Below, one piece after another: positions 1-5,179 of a stretch of DNA of 6,611 bases. Location of the stretch: assembly GCA_038222915.1 (NCBI GenBank), contig JBBRHH010000355.1:1-6611 (forward strand), in the 5' to 3' direction. The notes under the pieces are model-generated. The model saw only the letters and a program-made list of their open reading frames with translations, had not been told where the DNA came from and did no database searches. Both the position numbers and the translations under genes were made by a program. The first letter of the stretch is position 1; every line of letters begins with the position of its first letter. This DNA comes from JBBRHH01 sp038222915. GTDB taxonomy: Bacteria > Planctomycetota > Phycisphaerae > Tepidisphaerales > Tepidisphaeraceae.

Positions 1-384
1 TCCATTCAGATGAAGTGTCTTGCTGAAATTGTTAACGTTGCCGATGTTGTCAGGATACCCGTACACCTGAACCGGATTCCGCGTCCGATTGATGATATTG
101 ATCAGCCCAAACGTGTGCAGCACCGGCGCGGCGTCTTTAACGCCCTTCAACTTCTTGATTTCCGCGATCATCGCCTGATATTGCCCAAATCCGGTGATCG
201 ACTTTCCATGAATGATGATGTCCCCGCTCATATTATGAACGGACTCACGAAACATGTTGAGCCAGCCCCCCATCACGCTGATCACAATCAGCACCATCGC
301 CGTGCAAAGCGTTACCGCCCCCAGCGAAACCCACGCGATGCGGCGCTTGCCGAGATACTTCAGGATGAGCAAAAGCTTATACAC
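1..384 (-). CDS. LolC/LolE/MacB-type ABC transporter permease, N-terminal part (runs off left edge)
   Basis: The reverse strand is open from 411 to the window edge, giving 128 codons from a GTG at 384. It is the only start-like codon after the in-frame TAA at 412-414. The product starts VYKLLLILKYLGKRR, a short cytoplasmic basic lead-in. One strong membrane segment follows at about residues 17-40 (WVSLGAVTLCTAMVLIVISV), and then MGGWLNMFRESVHNMSGDI. This is the usual layout of the first helix of FtsX/LolC-fold permeases, followed by the start of a MacB-like periplasmic domain (GDIIIHG, then a GVKDAAPVLHTFG-type strand). Family members act at the inner membrane with an ATP-binding partner, moving lipoproteins or other envelope substrates. 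The substrate cannot be told here and no ATPase gene is in the window. A weak ribosome site (AAGGGA, 402-397) lies 12 bases before the GTG. The C-terminal three helices would lie beyond the left edge. Confidence 0.75.
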   Translation of the reverse strand, partial: MYKLLLILKYLGKRRIAWVSLGAVTLCTAMVLIVISVMGGWLNMFRESVHNMSGDIIIHGKSITGFGQYQAMIAEIKKLKGVKDAAPVLHTFGLINIINRTRNPVQVYGYPDNIGNVNNFSKTLHLNG

Positions 385-420
385 GCGCGGGCTGGTTCCC
401 TTGGCAGACGATTAAAAACT

Positions 421-441
421 CGGCGAGGTTTCACCCCGCCG
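421..441 (-). promoter_or_regulatory. 5'-UTR stem-loop followed by T-tract (terminator-like or mRNA-stabilising hairpin)
   Basis: On the reverse strand CGGCGGGG, loop TGAAA, and CCTCGCCG form an 8-pair stem with one G-U pair. AGTTTTTAAT (420-411) follows at once. The shape is that of an intrinsic terminator, but it sits between the predicted permease promoter and the permease start, and no minus-strand gene precedes it. It therefore cannot end an upstream gene. It could be an attenuator, a 5' cap that protects the mRNA, or a protein-binding dyad at the transcript start. On the plus strand it has no T-run after it. Confidence 0.45.
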
Positions 442-445
442 AACG

Positions 446-473
446 ATCATAGTACGCCCTCCACTCGTGTCAA
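446..473 (-). promoter_or_regulatory. Sigma70-like promoter for the permease gene
   Basis: Read on the reverse strand there is a perfect TTGACA (473-468), a 16-base spacer, and TATGAT (451-446), which matches five of six -10 bases. The predicted transcript start is near 438-441, about 55 bases before the GTG of the permease. No other minus-strand gene lies between it and that start. Seen directly in sequence; activity is inferred. Confidence 0.65.
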
Positions 474-503
474 AATGGGTGGCGTCCCTTCGCCCCATCT
501 GGT

Positions 504-509
504 TACACT
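504..509 (+). promoter_or_regulatory. Possible -10 element implying a leaderless transcript
   Basis: TACACT lies 6 bases before the ATG at 516, which would put the transcript start at or next to the start codon. No Shine-Dalgarno-like sequence precedes that ATG, and no good -35 is seen at the right distance. This fits a leaderless message but is weak evidence. Confidence 0.25.
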
Positions 510-515
510 GATCTC

Positions 516-1244
516 ATGCTCAACAAACGATTTACTTCGCTGATCGTTGTCCTTTTAACGGCCTGGCCCTGCCGCGCCCAATCGCCCGCCCATCTCACCA
601 CCGCCGAAGCCATCGCCACCCAGATCCTCCCCGCCGACAACGAATACGCCCACAAGGAATGCTTCATCAAATGGAAAGGCGCACCCGGCGTCGACAACTA
701 CGCCAACCGCACCGATTGCAGCGATTTCTTCGACCTCCTCATCGAACACGTCTACGGATTCACCCGCGCACAACTCAAACAATGGACCGGCCACGAACGC
801 CCCACCGCCGCCGTCTGGTACGACGCCGTCGACTCCACCCCCGCCAAGCCTCTCCTCCAACCCATCGTAAAACTGGAATCCACCCTCCCCGGCGACATGA
901 TCTTCATCAAATACGCACCCGGCGGCGGAGACACCGGCCACGTCATGATGATCGCCGCCGCTCCCCAAAAGCGCGATCCCACCAAACCCATTATCGAAAA
1001 AACCCAGCAGTGGGCCGTCACCGTCATCGATTCCAGCAAGTCCGGCCACGGCCCCACCGACACTCGTCACAACAACGACGGATCGTTCGGCCAGGGCGTC
1101 GGCAAAGGCACCCTCCGCCTCTACACCCTTCACGACGGCTCCCTCGCAGGCTATAGCTGGAGCACCGTCGGCGCATCAAAATTCATCTCCGTCGACGAGC
1201 ATCCGATCGCCCTGGCGCGGCTATCCATCCCAAAAGAAAAATGA
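516..1244 (+). CDS. Secreted NlpC/P60- or CHAP-like cysteine hydrolase, putative
   Basis: The product is 242 residues long. It opens with a Sec signal peptide: MLNKRF, a hydrophobic stretch at about residues 8-17, and a likely cut after CRA (residues 19-21). It is therefore probably exported. The mature part carries the signature of papain-fold peptidoglycan hydrolases. There is a candidate nucleophile Cys68 in NRTDCSDFFDLL at the start of a helix. Next comes a strand-turn GDMIFIKY (126-133), then candidate His142 in GHVMMIAA, and a following strand with Asp172 (VTVIDSS), a possible third polar residue. The order and spacing suit NlpC/P60 or CHAP domains, which cut peptide bonds or amides in cell-wall peptides. 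The match is to the fold pattern, not to a family I can name with certainty. No ribosome site is visible upstream. It diverges from the permease gene, and neither gene hints at a shared pathway. Confidence 0.6.
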   Translation: MLNKRFTSLIVVLLTAWPCRAQSPAHLTTAEAIATQILPADNEYAHKECFIKWKGAPGVDNYANRTDCSDFFDLLIEHVYGFTRAQLKQWTGHERPTAAVWYDAVDSTPAKPLLQPIVKLESTLPGDMIFIKYAPGGGDTGHVMMIAAAPQKRDPTKPIIEKTQQWAVTVIDSSKSGHGPTDTRHNNDGSFGQGVGKGTLRLYTLHDGSLAGYSWSTVGASKFISVDEHPIALARLSIPKEK

Positions 1245-1308
1245 CCCATCTCACCCCGTTTGCCCGCCTGCCGAAAATCTAAGGCAAATCCCCCTTGCTG
1301 ACCTTTAA

Positions 1309-1337
1309 TTGACACTCCAAACGCTTGTCAGTAGAGT
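1309..1337 (+). promoter_or_regulatory. Sigma70-like promoter of the histone H1-like gene, with internal dyad
   Basis: TTGACA (1309-1314), a 17-base spacer, and TAGAGT (1332-1337; four of six -10 bases). The transcript would begin near 1344, about 30 bases before the ATG at 1375. TGACA (1310-1314) and TGTCA (1326-1330) form an inverted repeat across the -35 and spacer, a possible operator half-site pair. Confidence 0.6.
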
Positions 1338-1374
1338 TTCCCCCACTGTTTTCGAAAATCCAGGGAGAACCTAC

Positions 1375-1581
1375 ATGACCGAGTATGAAACGCTGAAGAA
1401 GCTTGTTGAAGAAGTGGCTGACGACGTGGCCAAGGCACAGGGCGGCAATAAGGCCGCCGGCACCCGCGTCCGTAAGAAAATGCAGGACATCAAGTCCGCA
1501 GCCCAGGAAGTTCGCAAGAAAGTGCTTGAAGGGCGCGATGGCGAAGGTGGCCCCGCCGCCCCCGCGAGCCCGACCGAGTAA
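1375..1581 (+). CDS. Histone H1/Hc1-like small DNA-binding protein
   Basis: The product is 68 residues and begins MTEYETLKKLVEEVADDV. The core is two predicted helices joined by the motif GGNKAAGTRVRKKMQDIK (about residues 23-40), then AAQEVRKKVLE. This GNKAA-x-RVR pattern is the hallmark of the Hc1-like family first known from chlamydial histone H1-like proteins and common in Planctomycetes. Those proteins bind DNA without strong sequence preference and help compact the nucleoid. This copy has only the helical core and a short Gly/Ala/Pro tail (residues 53-68). It lacks the long Lys/Ala-rich tail of many relatives, so its role may be structural or bridging rather than bulk charge neutralisation. 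The start is set by AGGGAG seven bases before the ATG. An upstream TTG at 1309 in the same frame is actually the -35 box. Confidence 0.8.
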   Translation: MTEYETLKKLVEEVADDVAKAQGGNKAAGTRVRKKMQDIKSAAQEVRKKVLEGRDGEGGPAAPASPTE

Positions 1582-1612
1582 TCACGCTCTGTCGTGCATA
1601 CTTCGCACAGGT

Positions 1613-1706
1613 CAAAAGGCACAAAGGAGATCCCAGACGCCTGCCAACAGGCCGATTGTCTCTATATCCCCTTTTGCCTTTTGCCCTTGATGATCAACCT
1701 GTTGGC
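1613..1706 (+). repeat. Two crossing inverted repeats in the histone-fabZ gap
   Basis: CAAAAGGCA (1613-1621) pairs with TGCCTTTTG (1675-1683). GCCAACAGG (1643-1651) pairs with CCTGTTGGC (1698-1706). Both are perfect 9-base matches, but they interlock rather than nest, so an RNA could form only one helix at a time or a pseudoknot. The gap 1582-1723 holds no gene that I can see. A clear promoter or ribosome site for the next gene is also missing, so these bases may be its leader. Chance pairing is not excluded. Confidence 0.3.
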
Positions 1707-1723
1707 CTCGTTCCCCCACAACC

Positions 1724-2197
1724 ATGCCGCCCAAGCTGCTGTTCGACATCTCGCAAATTGACTTCTCACGCGACCTGTACGATCAGCAGGCCATTCGCGC
1801 TATCAACCCCCAGCGGGGCGACATGGAGCACCTGAACGGTGTCAATTGGGCCGACGCCGAAGCCGGCCGCATCGTGGGCTACAAGAACGTCACCGAAGAC
1901 GAGTTCTGGGTGCCCGGCCACCTCCCCGGCCGTCCCCTCCTACCCGGCGTCATCATGATCGAAGCCGCCGCCCAACTCTGCGGCTTCTTCACCAAACAAT
2001 TCGCCGGCTGGTCCGGCTTCGTCGGCTTTGGCGGCGTCGAAGACGTCCGCTTCCGACGTCAGGTCGCCCCCCCCGCCAAACTCCTCCTCATCGCCGAACG
2101 ACTCTGGATGCGCCACAAACGCATGTCCTGTCGCGTCCAGGGCATCGTCGACGGCATCATGGTCTTTGAAGCCGCCGTCACCGGCACAGAAATGTAA
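1724..2197 (+). CDS. FabZ-type 3-hydroxyacyl-ACP dehydratase (hot-dog fold)
   Basis: The product is 157 residues, about the usual size for FabZ. The diagnostic stretch is FWVPGHLPGRPLLPGVIMIE followed by AAAQLCGFF (residues 61-89). It holds the catalytic His66 and Glu80, 14 residues apart as in E. coli FabZ (His54/Glu68). A central-helix A-x-AQL and the strand FGGVEDVRFRRQVAPP also match. FabZ removes water from 3-hydroxyacyl-ACP in fatty acid synthesis, in the cytoplasm. The N-terminal 60 residues are longer and less typical than those of house-keeping FabZ. There is no lpx or fab neighbour, so this may be a paralogue used for a special acyl chain or an unlinked fabZ. I therefore give no symbol. 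No strong ribosome site is seen before the ATG. Confidence 0.8.
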   Translation: MPPKLLFDISQIDFSRDLYDQQAIRAINPQRGDMEHLNGVNWADAEAGRIVGYKNVTEDEFWVPGHLPGRPLLPGVIMIEAAAQLCGFFTKQFAGWSGFVGFGGVEDVRFRRQVAPPAKLLLIAERLWMRHKRMSCRVQGIVDGIMVFEAAVTGTEM

Positions 2198-2200
2198 GAA

Positions 2201-2230
2201 TTGGGCGGGACGCGGGGAATCGGTTAATAT
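2201..2230 (+). promoter_or_regulatory. Possible promoter of the exonuclease-WYL gene
   Basis: TTGGGC (2201-2206), an 18-base spacer and TAATAT (2225-2230) sit in an AT-rich island just after the FabZ-like gene. The transcript would begin near 2237. The -35 is only moderate, and an overlapping TATAAA (2228-2233) is an alternative -10. Confidence 0.4.
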
Positions 2231-2280
2231 AAAAACAATGTGCCGTATTATTCCACGGCGCGGTCGCAGCACGGAGGCTG

Positions 2281-3159
2281 GTGGACGCGATGTTCTCCCT
2301 TTTGCATCCGATTCGACAACTGCCCATCGCCGTCGTGGACGTTGAAACCACCGGTGCCTCGGCCGCGCTCGGCCACCACGTCATCGAAATCGGCATCGTC
2401 CGCGTCGAGGGCGGCCAGCCCGTCGCCCGCTACCAGCAACTCATCGACCCTATCCGCTCCATCAACCCCGGCGTCAGCGTCCTCACCGGCATCACCCAGG
2501 ACATGGTCAACGGCCAACCCCGCTTCGCCCAATGCCTCGACGCCATCCTCCCGCTGCTGCAGGGCGCAGCCATCATGGGCCACAACATCCGCTTCGACCT
2601 CTCCTTCCTCCACAAGGAATTCCGCCGCGCCGGCGTCGACCTCTCCGAAACGCTCGGCGCAGCCCCCGTCCTCGACACCGTCCGCATCGCCCGCAAAAGG
2701 TTCGGCCGAGGCGGCAATTCCCTCGGCACGCTCGCCCGTCGGCTCGGCATCCAACCCACCGCCGCGCACCGCGCCCTCGCCGATGCCGAAACCACCGCCG
2801 CCGTCTTCGACGTCTTCATGCAGGCCTCACCCGGCTGGGACGGCTGCCTCTGCGACGTCCTCCAGGAACAAGGCGGAACCATCGACCTGAAACGCTGCGC
2901 CGGCCCAGACCTCCTGCCGCTCGAACTCGAAGAAGCACTAGAGATGCGCAAACCGGTCATGATGGAATACCTCGACGCGCGTTCCGCCCGAACCCAGCGC
3001 ATCATCGAGCCCCTCCACGTGAGAAAGTTCCGCGGCGAGCTCCTCCTCGTCGCCCACTGCCGCATGCGCGAGGAACGCCGCACCTTCAAGCTGGAAAGAA
3101 TCGTCCAGCTGCGCCGCGTGGAGCCGCAAAATGATCCGACCGTTCCCCCTACGGCTTGA
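2281..3159 (+). CDS. DEDDh (DnaQ-like) 3'-5' exonuclease fused to a C-terminal WYL domain
   Basis: The product is 292 residues from a GTG at 2281. An ATG nine bases on (2290) is the main alternative. GGAGG at 2273-2277 is 3 bases from the GTG and 12 from the ATG, so the start is not settled. Residues 14-180 are a DEDDh exonuclease: motif I AVVDVETTG (Asp20, Glu22), motif II GHNIRFDLSFL (Asp106), and motif III HRALADAETT (His163, Asp168). All five metal-binding or catalytic positions are present, so activity is expected. Residues 215-281 match a WYL domain: EALEMRKPVMMEYLD, then QRIIEPLHVRKFRGELLLVAHC and RTFKLERIVQL. These include the conserved Arg240, Phe269 and Arg273. WYL domains are SH3-like modules, mostly found in regulators, and some bind single-stranded DNA or other nucleic-acid ligands. 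A role in DNA repair or processing is inferred. It could be annotated simply as a polymerase III epsilon homologue, but no polymerase-binding signal is seen. Confidence 0.8.
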   Translation: MDAMFSLLHPIRQLPIAVVDVETTGASAALGHHVIEIGIVRVEGGQPVARYQQLIDPIRSINPGVSVLTGITQDMVNGQPRFAQCLDAILPLLQGAAIMGHNIRFDLSFLHKEFRRAGVDLSETLGAAPVLDTVRIARKRFGRGGNSLGTLARRLGIQPTAAHRALADAETTAAVFDVFMQASPGWDGCLCDVLQEQGGTIDLKRCAGPDLLPLELEEALEMRKPVMMEYLDARSARTQRIIEPLHVRKFRGELLLVAHCRMREERRTFKLERIVQLRRVEPQNDPTVPPTA

Positions 3160-3668
3160 TCGGGATCGCCGCCTGCCCCTTCTTCCCGCTCCGAATCAAC
3201 TTCGCCCCCTCGCCGGCCAATCGCAAATACCAATCCGAAGGCAGCCCCTCATACGTCACAAACTTCGCCTCCCTCGGCGGAGAATTCGTCACCTTGAAAA
3301 TCGCCGTCCCCTCATCCACCTCATCAAACATCGCCACATACGCCATATCCACACCCAGATCCGCCGCCGTAGCAAACTGCCTCCAGAAAAACTCCCCACC
3401 CTGCCGCGGAATCGTCGCCCCCGCCCCGCCCTTTCCCTTCAAATTCGTCCAACTGAACCCCGGATAAATCACCGGCAAATACCCCATCCCCGCCTTCTTC
3501 GCCTCCGCCATATCCGGCCTCCACGAATCCGTCGCCGCCTGCTTCTTCCCCTCCACCTCACTGACATTCCCGACATTCCACGGGCTGATCACATCAAAAC
3601 GCCGAAAAGCCCGCGCCCACTCAGGATCCTTGTGTGCGTTCGACCAACCACACCTTCGCGCCGGCGGC
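3149..3668 (-). pseudogene. GH71/GH99-like glycoside hydrolase, C-terminal remnant cut off by an insertion sequence
   Basis: The reverse strand reads, toward the stop at 3149, DPEWARAFRRFDVISPWNVG, then DMAEAKKAGMGYLPVIYPGF with SWTNLKG, then MAYVAMFDEVDEGTAIFK and GLPSDWYLRLAGEG. This series is the C-terminal half of the GH71/GH99-like proteins often annotated as xylosidase or arabinosidase in Planctomycetes and Bacteroidetes. The E-x-x-E in FDEVDEG is where family GH99 keeps its catalytic glutamates (known for GH99, inferred here). The first half of the barrel and the signal peptide are absent. The frame stays open further upstream, but its content there is the antisense of IS66 tnpA and not hydrolase. 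The break is placed at about 3669 because hydrolase-like residues fade there and an IS66-like end begins. The 3' end overlaps the converging exonuclease gene by 11 bases. Confidence 0.7.
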
Positions 3669-3679
3669 GTAACTCGCCA

Positions 3680-3709
3680 CCATGCCTCCAACTTGGAGGT
3701 ATCGCATGG
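3680..3709 (+). repeat. Nested inverted repeat at the IS66 left end
   Basis: CCATGC (3680-3685) pairs with GCATGG (3704-3709). Inside it, CCTCCAA (3685-3691) pairs with TTGGAGG (3693-3699) across one base. The inner right arm contains the GGAGG ribosome site of tnpA, and the outer right arm contains its ATG. An RNA folded this way would hide both, a plausible brake on translation from outside transcripts. Confidence 0.4.
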
Positions 3710-4056
3710 TTGCATTGGCGAAGAATACCACGGCCCAGACCTGGCGCGAAAGAATTGGCGATCAGCAGGCCAGTGGACAGACGATCCGGTCATGGTGCCG
3801 GGAGAATGGATGCCATGAACACTCGTTCTACTGGTGGCGCGCGAGGCTGGGACTTTCGCCGGTCGAGACAAAGCGACCCAGACGACCACGCGTCGCCAAG
3901 GGTGTCGCTTTTGCCAAGCTTGTCGTTGAGCCGCCAACTGGCGCTGTCGATCCGATCCGGCTGTCGCTCGTCGGCGGACGTGAGCTGACGTTTCCGGCGT
4001 CGATGCCGATCGACCAGATCGCCCGCCTCGTTCGCGCGATTGAGGGGGTGGCATGA
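3706..4056 (+). CDS. tnpA: IS66-family accessory protein TnpA
   Basis: The product is 116 residues from the ATG at 3706, chosen because GGAGG (3695-3699) lies 6 bases upstream. An in-frame ATG at 3682 has no such site. Residues 12-46 read TWRERIGDQQASGQTIRSWC and then HEHSFYWWRARLGL. This is the helix-turn-helix-like region of IS66 OrfA proteins, in which WR...I..Q..SG.....FC and FY.WR are conserved. The C-terminal part (RLSLVGGRELTFPASMPIDQ, then IARLVRAIEGVA) also matches the end of TnpA, a domain describing strand-like LxxGxxLxxP followed by a helix. TnpA is needed for IS66 transposition, but its exact role is unclear. With no tnpC here it can act only in trans, if at all. Confidence 0.85.
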   Translation: MVALAKNTTAQTWRERIGDQQASGQTIRSWCRENGCHEHSFYWWRARLGLSPVETKRPRRPRVAKGVAFAKLVVEPPTGAVDPIRLSLVGGRELTFPASMPIDQIARLVRAIEGVA

Positions 4057-4373
4057 TCACCGCCAATGTTCAAGTCTGGGTGGCGATGTCGCCGGTTGAC
4101 ATGCGCAAGAGCTTCGACGGGCTGGCCGAGGTGGTGCGGGCATTCCTTGGCCACGATCCGCTCTGCGGCAGCATGTTCGTCTTCCGCAATCGCTCCGCCG
4201 AGCGCGTGAAGATTCTCTGGTGGGATCGCGACGGCCTGGCCATCTACTACAAGCGGCTGGAGAGAGGGACATTTCAGTTTCCCGCCTCCACCACCGTCGG
4301 AGATAAATCGCTGGCCATCACCAGCGCCGACCTGGTGAAACTTCTCTCCGGCTGCGCGATCGCGCGGCCCTGA
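4053..4373 (+). CDS. tnpB: IS66-family accessory protein TnpB
   Basis: The product is 106 residues, close to the usual 105-120. It has the full set of family marks: DMRKSFDGLAEVV (about residues 16-28), FVFRNRSAERVKILWWDRDG (43-62), and YYKRLERGTFQFP near residues 66-78. This IS66 OrfB is unrelated to the RNA-guided TnpB of IS200/IS605. The start overlaps the tnpA stop as ATGA, so translation is probably coupled. The stop at 4371-4373 overlaps a further ATG (TGATG) where tnpC would normally start. The protein looks intact, but the element has lost its transposase. Confidence 0.88.
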   Translation: MITANVQVWVAMSPVDMRKSFDGLAEVVRAFLGHDPLCGSMFVFRNRSAERVKILWWDRDGLAIYYKRLERGTFQFPASTTVGDKSLAITSADLVKLLSGCAIARP

Positions 4374-4383
4374 TGCCGGCGAA

Positions 4384-4413
4384 GAAAAAATCTGAAAATC
4401 CGCGGATTTTTTC
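4384..4413 (+). repeat. Palindrome and T-run at the IS66-RAYT junction
   Basis: GAAAAAATC (4384-4392) pairs with GATTTTTTC (4405-4413). Overlapping this is a perfect 16-base palindrome AAAATCCGCGGATTTT (4395-4410). The six-T run after the GC core resembles a weak intrinsic terminator for the tnpAB transcript. It could equally be a subterminal hairpin of the RAYT element, since HUH transposases recognise hairpins near their ends. Confidence 0.45.
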
Positions 4414-4434
4414 GAGTTATCCACTTGAAAGAAT

Positions 4435-4454
4435 AAAAGGGGACATACATAATA
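4435..4454 (+). repeat. Left inverted repeat of the RAYT element
   Basis: The core is AAAAGGGGACATACAT. It pairs with 5172-5191 at 19 of 20 positions. It lies 35 bases before the proposed RAYT start, in an AT-rich stretch. Confidence 0.75.
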
Positions 4455-4489
4455 TTGATTCCTACCCCGCCCTCGGGTACGCTGCAGCC

Positions 4490-5179
4490 ATGCCCAGAAC
4501 CGCCCGCGCCGTCGAGGCTGGCACGATCTACCACGTCCTCAACCGCGGCAACGGCCGCATGCGCATCTTCCACAAGCCCGCCGACTTCGACGCCTTCGTC
4601 CAACTCCTTCACTTGGCCCGCAAACAAGCCGAAGTGGACATCCTGGGCCTATGCCTCATGCCCAACCACTGGCATCTGGTGCTGCGCCCGCGCCACGAAT
4701 CCGATCTCGCGAAGTTCATGCGCTGGCTGTGCACCGCCCACGTCCGCCGACACCACGCCCACTACCATTCCCCGCCCGGCCATCTCTACCAGGGCCGCTA
4801 CAAAAGCTTCCCCGTGCAGGACGACGGCCACCTGCTCACGCTGCTGCGTTACGTTGAGGCCAATGCCCTGCGTGCCGCGCTCTGCCCCAGACCCGGCGAC
4901 TGGCCCTGGTGCAGCGACGCCATGCGGCAAACCGCCGACGGCCGAAAGCTTCTATGCGGCTGGCCCGTGCACCGCCCGCGAAACTGGAATGATCTTTTGC
5001 AGGCGAAACTGCCCGACACGGAACTGGAACAACTCCGCACCAGCGTCAAACGCGGCCGCCCGTACGGCTCGGATGCCTGGATCCGTCGCACCGCAGATCG
5101 CCTCGATCTTGCCTTCACCCTCCGATCGCCAGGCCGCCCGAAGAAGGCTCCGGAGAGGAAGGATTTGCACTTATTATGA
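4490..5179 (+). CDS. REP-associated tyrosine transposase (RAYT; Y1_Tnp, IS200-like HUH nuclease)
   Basis: The product is 229 residues from the ATG at 4490, where the conserved N-terminus begins (MPRTARAVEAGTIYHVLNRG). The HUH metal motif is His60-Trp61-His62 in LMPNHWHLVL. The catalytic tyrosine is Tyr121 in LLRYVEANALRA. GHLYQGRYKSFPV and WPWCSDA are further family marks, and the tail RGRPYGSDAWI...LRSPGRPKKA is typical of RAYTs rather than of IS200 TnpA. These enzymes nick and join single-stranded DNA and are linked to REP-like repeats. The reading frame has no stop back to an ATG at 4373 that overlaps the tnpB stop, so a 268-residue form with a 39-residue extension is possible. No good ribosome site precedes 4490, which leaves coupling to tnpB open. 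The gene looks intact. Its stop lies inside the right inverted repeat. Confidence 0.88.
   Translation: MPRTARAVEAGTIYHVLNRGNGRMRIFHKPADFDAFVQLLHLARKQAEVDILGLCLMPNHWHLVLRPRHESDLAKFMRWLCTAHVRRHHAHYHSPPGHLYQGRYKSFPVQDDGHLLTLLRYVEANALRAALCPRPGDWPWCSDAMRQTADGRKLLCGWPVHRPRNWNDLLQAKLPDTELEQLRTSVKRGRPYGSDAWIRRTADRLDLAFTLRSPGRPKKAPERKDLHLL

Larger units (their letters stand above)
3669..4394 (+). mobile_element. Incomplete IS66-family element (tnpA and tnpB present, tnpC missing)
   Basis: The element is recognised by the tnpA-tnpB pair joined by a 4-base ATGA overlap, the normal IS66 order. A left end is proposed at GTAAC (3669), since IS66 ends commonly start GTAA and this is also where glycoside hydrolase similarity stops. 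The large DDE transposase gene tnpC should follow tnpB but is absent. After a few codons the DNA passes into a palindrome and then a RAYT element. No right end and no 8-base target duplication of 3661-3668 was found, so the right limit given is approximate. Confidence 0.65.

Noticed and set aside
10..543. A 177-codon plus-strand open frame at the left edge
   Set aside because: Its translation has no recognisable domain, while the opposite strand gives a clear permease start with a membrane helix, promoter and in-frame stop upstream. It is a shadow.
555..1133. A 192-codon minus-strand open frame, Gly/Val/Asp-rich
   Set aside because: It is antisense to the signal-peptide hydrolase gene. Its low-complexity composition is what C-ending codons on the other strand produce.
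2430..3233. A 267-codon minus-strand open frame
   Set aside because: It is antisense to the exonuclease-WYL gene, whose catalytic motifs fix the coding strand. The product is Arg/Ser-rich without motifs.
3131..3988. A 285-codon plus-strand open frame, Arg/Pro-rich
   Set aside because: It spans the glycoside hydrolase remnant and IS66 tnpA in the wrong frame. Composition is typical of a GC-rich shadow.
3669..4066. Extension of the minus-strand glycoside hydrolase frame to an ATG at 4066
   Set aside because: The frame is open, but residues beyond about 3669 are antisense of IS66 tnpA and not hydrolase-like, so this is not the native start.
4417..4425. A DnaA-box-like TTATCCACT
   Set aside because: It is a single near-match (8 of 9) with no cluster of boxes, no AT-rich unwinding region and no dnaA or dnaN nearby. 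Not an origin.
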